Assembly: GCA_018664265.1 (NCBI GenBank)
Contig: JABJOR010000259.1
Span: forward strand, 1-10,929
DNA length: 10,929 nucleotides
Reading direction: 5' to 3'
Origin: Rhodospirillales bacterium
Lineage (GTDB): Bacteria; Pseudomonadota; Alphaproteobacteria; Rhodospirillales; Casp-alpha2
Within the stretch, counting starts at the first letter, position 1, and every line of letters starts with the position of its first letter. This document shows positions 7,634 to 10,929 of the stretch, in pieces. The translations under genes and the position numbers were made by a program. Below the pieces are notes generated by a model. It saw only the letters and a program-made list of their open reading frames with translations, was not told the DNA's origin and made no database searches.

Positions 7634-7647
7634 TTAACCAAAGTTAA
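7634..7647 (-). promoter_or_regulatory. Symmetric TTAAC-N4-GTTAA box, NNR/DNR-like
   Basis: TTAAC-CAAA-GTTAA is a perfect 5-bp inverted repeat with a 4-bp spacer. This is the geometry of the FNR/CRP family, and TTAAC half-sites resemble those reported for the Paracoccus NO-responsive regulator NNR. Its centre is about 283 bp before the nirK ATG. A weak -10-like TACATT (minus strand, 7609-7604) lies at roughly class II spacing. It may be a second NO- or anoxia-responsive site; the base composition is AT-rich, so chance is possible. Confidence 0.4.
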
Positions 7648-7712
7648 ACACAAAAAAAGTAAAGCAGCTATAATAATAAAAGCATTTTCTAACTTAAATT
7701 ACCTCTAATTTT

Positions 7713-7762
7713 AATATATACTATAAATCATTCTATTGATTAACTTCATTGATACAGATCAA
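7713..7762 (-). promoter_or_regulatory. FNR/NNR-type box plus -10: putative anaerobic nirK promoter
   Basis: TTGATACAGATCAA (7749-7762) is a perfect TTGAT-N4-ATCAA site for FNR-family regulators (FNR, NNR, DNR, Anr). On the minus strand a -10 hexamer TATAGT (7725-7720) follows after 23 bp. That places the box centre at about -41.5 to -42.5 from a start near 7713, the class II activation position. The transcript would run toward nirK with an untranslated leader of about 355 nt. In the opposite direction the box ends 20 bp before the GNAT start codon, too close to activate that gene in the same way, but able to block it. Confidence 0.65.
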
Positions 7763-7782
7763 AATCACTGAAATCTCTAACT

Positions 7783-8262
7783 ATGAAAAAAAAATCAAAG
7801 TTAAAAATAAAAAAACTGCATAAAGTTCCAGAATTTATCGAAACATGTGCACAATGGAATTATCTTGAATGGAAAGAGAAGCTGGGATTCTGCCTTGATG
7901 ACTCCGTCGAATGGGTTCGTCAGGTAACTTTTTCAACACAGGGGGAGTTCGCCGTTATAGCCTTTTGGGATGAGACTCCTGTTGGTATGAACTTCCTTGA
8001 ACGCAACGATGCAAATGAACGCCCAGAATTAACACCCTGGTTATCAGGTGTCTATGTAACCCCTGATTATCGAGGTAAAGGGATCGGCAGTGCGTTGATC
8101 AAAGCAATAGAAGACCTTGCTTATGATGAGGGATACAAAGAAATATATCTCCACACACCAAATGTAGAAGAGATATATACAAAGCTTGGCTGGCAAACCT
8201 TCGATGAATTCAATCGTGAAAAGTCAGGGCGTCATGCTGTCATGCGAAAAGTCTTGATTTGA
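7783..8262 (+). CDS. GNAT-family N-acetyltransferase
   Basis: This 159-residue single-domain cytoplasmic protein has GNAT motif A clearly present: SGVYVTPDYRGKGIGSALI at about 88-106, with R97-G-K-G-I-G102 as the acetyl-CoA pyrophosphate loop. Motif B follows as YLHTPNVEEIYTKLGW. The substrate cannot be read from sequence. The N-terminus is strongly basic (MKKKSKLKIKK). ATG 7783 has no Shine-Dalgarno sequence and begins with a run of nine A, a possible slippage site. It is divergent from nirK across a 425-bp region whose FNR-type box lies 20 bp before this start, and its stop is 3 bp from the stop of the convergent yhhQ-like gene. Any link to nitrite reduction or queuosine is unproven. Confidence 0.88.
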   Translation: MKKKSKLKIKKLHKVPEFIETCAQWNYLEWKEKLGFCLDDSVEWVRQVTFSTQGEFAVIAFWDETPVGMNFLERNDANERPELTPWLSGVYVTPDYRGKGIGSALIKAIEDLAYDEGYKEIYLHTPNVEEIYTKLGWQTFDEFNREKSGRHAVMRKVLI

Positions 8263-8265
8263 GTT

Positions 8266-8754
8266 TTACGCGGTAACGTCGTCCATTCTACGGCGAACCA
8301 TCCACCAGACAATAATAGCACCAAGCATTTTGCTCATGGTCATCAGCGCCACACCCGTTGGGCTGATATGGCCAATCATGTACAGGAATACAGCGCTGTC
8401 AATTGGTGTTGAAATCACACTTGAAAGCAATATCCGTTGAGAGAATGGACGCCCGGTAAAGGAGTACACAGCCCAATCTGCAAACTCTGAAATCAGAAAG
8501 GCTGCAACACTCGCCATGGCAATAAATGGATCTGCCATTATATAGGACAACGCACCACCGATTAACATTGCAAGGATGATCTTGTGGCCGATCTCACGTT
8601 GGGCAAAATCGCGCACAACAAAGATCAAGCCAACAACCAGTGACATAGGAGGCCACATCTCGCCACCGGGCAATTCGACAAGCGGCACCACGGAGAACAA
8701 CCAGTTCACCAAGACGATCAAAGCAACATAAATTATCGAAAAACGCAGTTTCAC
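8266..8754 (-). CDS. yhhQ: Queuosine-precursor transporter, YhhQ/VUT (DUF165) family
   Basis: This 162-residue inner-membrane protein has about five or six hydrophobic segments. Family landmarks are RDFAQREIGHK after the second segment, LISEFADWAVYSFTGRPF in the middle, SSVISTPIDSAVFLYMIG, and a charged tail MVRRRMDDV. E. coli YhhQ of this family takes up preQ0 and preQ1 for tRNA modification. The start is GTG 8754, supported by AAGGA 8 nt upstream. It is divergent from queG, and the genome context (queF, tgt, queA, queG within 10 kb) strongly favours the same substrate here. Bacterial relatives of the wider VUT group have been proposed to move other vitamins, but the neighbourhood argues against that. 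Confidence 0.88.
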   Translation of the reverse strand: MKLRFSIIYVALIVLVNWLFSVVPLVELPGGEMWPPMSLVVGLIFVVRDFAQREIGHKIILAMLIGGALSYIMADPFIAMASVAAFLISEFADWAVYSFTGRPFSQRILLSSVISTPIDSAVFLYMIGHISPTGVALMTMSKMLGAIIVWWMVRRRMDDVTA

Positions 8755-8847
8755 GAGAATATTCCTTAAAACATGACTGTTAAGCGGCTGCGAGATATCA
8801 TAAACATCTTTAAAGAGCGAGCACCATTTTCAATTTTCTTAAAGATT

Positions 8848-9879
8848 ATGACAGATATAACCTTAAATATCCGCAAAAAAGCACTGGAATGCGGCTTCGA
8901 CGCCGTTGGCATAACACGCGCCAATGCCATTGAAAGAGACGCAGAAGCCCTGAATGCCTTCCTAAAACAAGGCCTCCATGGGGATATGGCATGGATGATG
9001 CAAAAAGCCGATCGTCGAATTGCACCAACAGCGCTTTGGCCTGAAGCAAAAAGCGTCATCGTCTTGGGCCTGAACTATGCACCTCGCACAGACCCCCTCG
9101 CCATTCATCAGAGGCCGGACCGTGGGGCAATCAGTGTTTACGCCCAAGGTAAGGACTACCATGATATTGTCAAAAAACGGCTTAAAATGCTGGCGCGATG
9201 GATCGTTGAAAACAACGACTGCGAAGTTAAAGTGTTTGTTGATACCGCCCCGGTCATGGAAAAGCCCCTGGCTGCACGCGCAGGCCTGGGCTGGCAGGGC
9301 AAGCACTCTAACCTGGTTTCACGGCAATTTGGCTCGTGGATGTTTCTGGGAGAAGTCTTCACAACTCTGGAACTAAGCCCGGACGAACCTGAGACAGATC
9401 ACTGCGGGACATGTGATCTGTGCGTAAAAGCCTGCCCCACTGGAGCCCTTGATGAGCCCTACAGGCTTAATGCTACCCGGTGTATCTCGTATCTGAACAT
9501 TGAGACCAAAGATCATATTGATGAAGACTTAATGTCACAAATGGGCAACCGGATTTATGGCTGCGATGACTGTCTGTCTGTCTGTCCATGGAATAAATTT
9601 GAAACCAGCACTACAGAGGAAGCCTTTTTGCCTCGCCCGGAATTGAACGCTCCCAGATTAAGCGATTTATTGGAATTGGATGATGCCACTTTCCGTGAAG
9701 TCTACAGCGGCTCCCCCGTCAAACGCACAGGGCGAGAGCGCATGGTCAGAAATGCCTTGATAGCAGCAGGGAACAGTAGACTTACAAGCCTGCTCCCCTC
9801 CGTCCAGAAACTGCAAAATGATTCTTCCGAGATGGTACGAGACGCGGCAAAGTGGGCCGAAAAGGAAATCAACAGTTGA
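8848..9879 (+). CDS. queG: Epoxyqueuosine reductase QueG
   Basis: QueG performs the last step of queuosine synthesis, reducing epoxyqueuosine in tRNA with a cobalamin and two [4Fe-4S] clusters in the cytoplasm. I chose ATG 8848 (MTDITLNIRKKALECGFDAVGITRA), which gives 343 residues and the usual family N-terminus; ATG 8773 would add 25 residues without family character. The catalytic acid is D132 in VDTAPVMEK, followed by AGLGWQGKHSN. Cluster cysteines are C186, C189, C192 and C196 (CGTCDLCVKACPTGAL), then C212, C239, C242 and C246 (GCDDCLSVCPW). The C-terminal ~70 residues are a small HEAT-like tail for tRNA contact (VKRTGRERMVRNALIAAGN). It lies divergent to yhhQ. The next gene begins 31 bp after its stop and may be co-transcribed. 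Confidence 0.96.
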   Translation: MTDITLNIRKKALECGFDAVGITRANAIERDAEALNAFLKQGLHGDMAWMMQKADRRIAPTALWPEAKSVIVLGLNYAPRTDPLAIHQRPDRGAISVYAQGKDYHDIVKKRLKMLARWIVENNDCEVKVFVDTAPVMEKPLAARAGLGWQGKHSNLVSRQFGSWMFLGEVFTTLELSPDEPETDHCGTCDLCVKACPTGALDEPYRLNATRCISYLNIETKDHIDEDLMSQMGNRIYGCDDCLSVCPWNKFETSTTEEAFLPRPELNAPRLSDLLELDDATFREVYSGSPVKRTGRERMVRNALIAAGNSRLTSLLPSVQKLQNDSSEMVRDAAKWAEKEINS

Positions 9880-9910
9880 CCCCTCCACAGACTTCCGTAC
9901 CTTATATGTT

Positions 9911-10744
9911 ATGAACATCAAACCTCCCATTTACCGCATGCTACAAAACTTGGCTTTCCTATTCATCCTTGTCGCGTGTGCAAATGTTGAAAAGGCGACT
10001 GCCGACGATATTGATTATTCGCCTGGAACTGTTTTTCAAGATTGTGACTATTGCCCGGAGCTGGTCGTTGTACCAAACGGCATCTATGTCATGGGTCTGG
10101 GAGGAACAACCGAGGCAGAAAACCCTCGCCACCGTGTTACAATCCGCAAACCATTTGCCATAGGCCGATACGAAGTCAGCTTTAATGAGTGGGAGGCCTG
10201 CATGACTGATGGTGGATGTGATCATGACCCGGATGATCACAAATGGGGGCGTGGAACTCGACCGGTTATAAATGTAAAGTTTGGACAGGTCGAAAAATAC
10301 TTAAACTGGCTAAGTGAGGCCACCGGACAGACCTATCGATTACCAAGCGAATCTGAATGGGAGTATGCTCATCGCGGCGGCACCACAACCACCTACCCCT
10401 GGGGCAACGAACTTGGTATCAATCTGGCAAATTGCAAAGACTGCAAAAGCATGTGGAGTGCAAAAGGCACAGCCCCCGTAGGATCATTTGAAGCTAACGC
10501 CTATGGCCTTTTTGACACGGTTGGCAATGCGTTTGAGTGGACGGCAGATTGCTGGAATCCTAACCACGAAAACGCACCTGCTGACGGTAGCGCCCGCACA
10601 GATGGTGATTGCAAGCAACGGGTCATGCGTGGCGGGTCGTTCTATTATTTCAGCAAAGTCGCCCGATCATCCTACCGCGCGAAGAATCGTAAAGAAGTCA
10701 ACAGCTACTGGCTTGGCTTCAGGGTAGTACGGGAATTACCGTAA
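9911..10744 (+). CDS. FGE-sulfatase (SUMF1)-fold protein, putative lipoprotein
   Basis: The start is taken as ATG 9911 (277 residues), because it supplies the basic N-terminus (K4, R9) ahead of a hydrophobic stretch and a lipobox L20-V-A-C23. This suggests export and lipid anchoring. ATG 9938 would leave the signal without charge; an in-frame ATG at 9818 lies inside queG. Domain marks in order: DCDYCPELVVVPNGIYVMG, IGRYEVSFNEWEAC, RPVINVKFGQVEKYLNWLS, YRLPSESEWEYAHRGG, YPWGN, GLFDTVGNAFEWTADCW, then RVMRGGSF (237-244) and LGFRVVRE. The RGGS motif is intact but no CxxxxC pair follows (ARSSYR instead), so it is probably not a cysteine-oxidising formylglycine enzyme. It is a distant paralogue of the nirV-like gene. 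Substrate and role are unknown. Confidence 0.85.
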   Translation: MNIKPPIYRMLQNLAFLFILVACANVEKATADDIDYSPGTVFQDCDYCPELVVVPNGIYVMGLGGTTEAENPRHRVTIRKPFAIGRYEVSFNEWEACMTDGGCDHDPDDHKWGRGTRPVINVKFGQVEKYLNWLSEATGQTYRLPSESEWEYAHRGGTTTTYPWGNELGINLANCKDCKSMWSAKGTAPVGSFEANAYGLFDTVGNAFEWTADCWNPNHENAPADGSARTDGDCKQRVMRGGSFYYFSKVARSSYRAKNRKEVNSYWLGFRVVRELP

Positions 10745-10929
10745 CTATTTTTTGCTCATTTTATTGAGTTGCTGCTGCATGGCATCAATCTGATCGCGTA
10801 ATGAAGAAAGATCATCATTATCTTCCGGCTCTGTATCCGGAGCAGGGCTGTTGTTTTCACTGCTTGATGGTTGGGCACCACCTGTGCCATTCGCACCAAA
10901 AGGCGTAAACATTTTCATAGCCGATTCAA
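10745..10929 (-). CDS. phaR: Polyhydroxyalkanoate synthesis regulator PhaR, C-terminal fragment
   Basis: Sixty-one C-terminal residues are visible before TAG at 10747-10745; the N-terminal DNA-binding part lies beyond the right edge. The fragment starts ESAMKMFTPFG, continues through a low-complexity linker rich in N, P, S and E, and ends in a short helix DQIDAMQQQLNKMSKK. This layout (a K/SMFTPF-type motif, acidic linker, terminal heptad-like helix) matches the end of alphaproteobacterial PhaR, which represses phasin and PHA genes and binds PHA granules. It is convergent with the FGE-fold gene with no base between the two stops. The call rests on a short tail, so it is moderately sure. Confidence 0.7.
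   Translation of the reverse strand, partial: ESAMKMFTPFGANGTGGAQPSSSENNSPAPDTEPEDNDDLSSLRDQIDAMQQQLNKMSKK

Noticed and set aside
8773..8847. Upstream ATG of queG adding 25 residues
   Set aside because: The extension has no QueG character and no ribosome site; ATG 8848 gives the normal family N-terminus.
1..10929. Transposase, integrase, att sites, CRISPR repeats, tRNA or rRNA genes
   Set aside because: None seen. Every frame of substance is a housekeeping or respiratory gene, and no long direct repeats were noticed.

Overview
The window reads as chromosomal DNA of a moderate-GC alphaproteobacterium, probably a marine member of the Rhodospirillales or a neighbouring order. The evidence is a PhaR-type polyhydroxyalkanoate regulator tail, a class I copper nitrite reductase with an alphaproteobacterial-style copper loop, a receiver protein carrying a GPDRR motif, and queA/tgt clustering. 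No mobile element, CRISPR array, rRNA or tRNA was seen. The taxonomic placement is inference.

Layout. Positions 1-4547 (+ strand) hold a 5'-truncated queA, an APS-reductase-type cysH, an orphan receiver-domain protein with an unrecognised C-terminal half, tgt and queF. Positions 4570-7357 (- strand) hold a denitrification module read in the order nirK (copper nitrite reductase), a two-heme cytochrome c made of two tandem class I domains, and a NirV-like FGE-sulfatase-fold protein. A 425-bp gap (7358-7782) follows. It contains a perfect FNR/NNR-type box with a well-spaced -10 element facing nirK, a second symmetric box, and an unexplained open frame running into the nirK start. Next come a GNAT acetyltransferase (+), a YhhQ/VUT-type queuosine-precursor transporter (-), queG (+), a second FGE-sulfatase-fold protein that looks like a lipoprotein (+), and the C-terminal end of phaR (-).

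How it fits together. Five genes belong to one pathway. YhhQ imports preQ0/preQ1, QueF reduces preQ0 to preQ1, Tgt inserts preQ1 at tRNA position 34, QueA adds the epoxycyclopentane ring from SAM, and QueG reduces epoxyqueuosine to queuosine. queC, queD and queE are absent from the window, so the local set is complete only from preQ0 onward. The nirK module sits inside this set: nitrite is reduced to NO in the periplasm, the adjacent cytochrome is a plausible electron donor, and the upstream box suggests low-oxygen/NO control.

The observations most worth checking are: the second cytochrome domain has Ala-Gln where the axial methionine is expected; the NirV-like protein has lost the usual RGGS active-site-region motif; the nirK leader is long and carries two boxes; and the queuosine and nitrite-reduction genes are interleaved.
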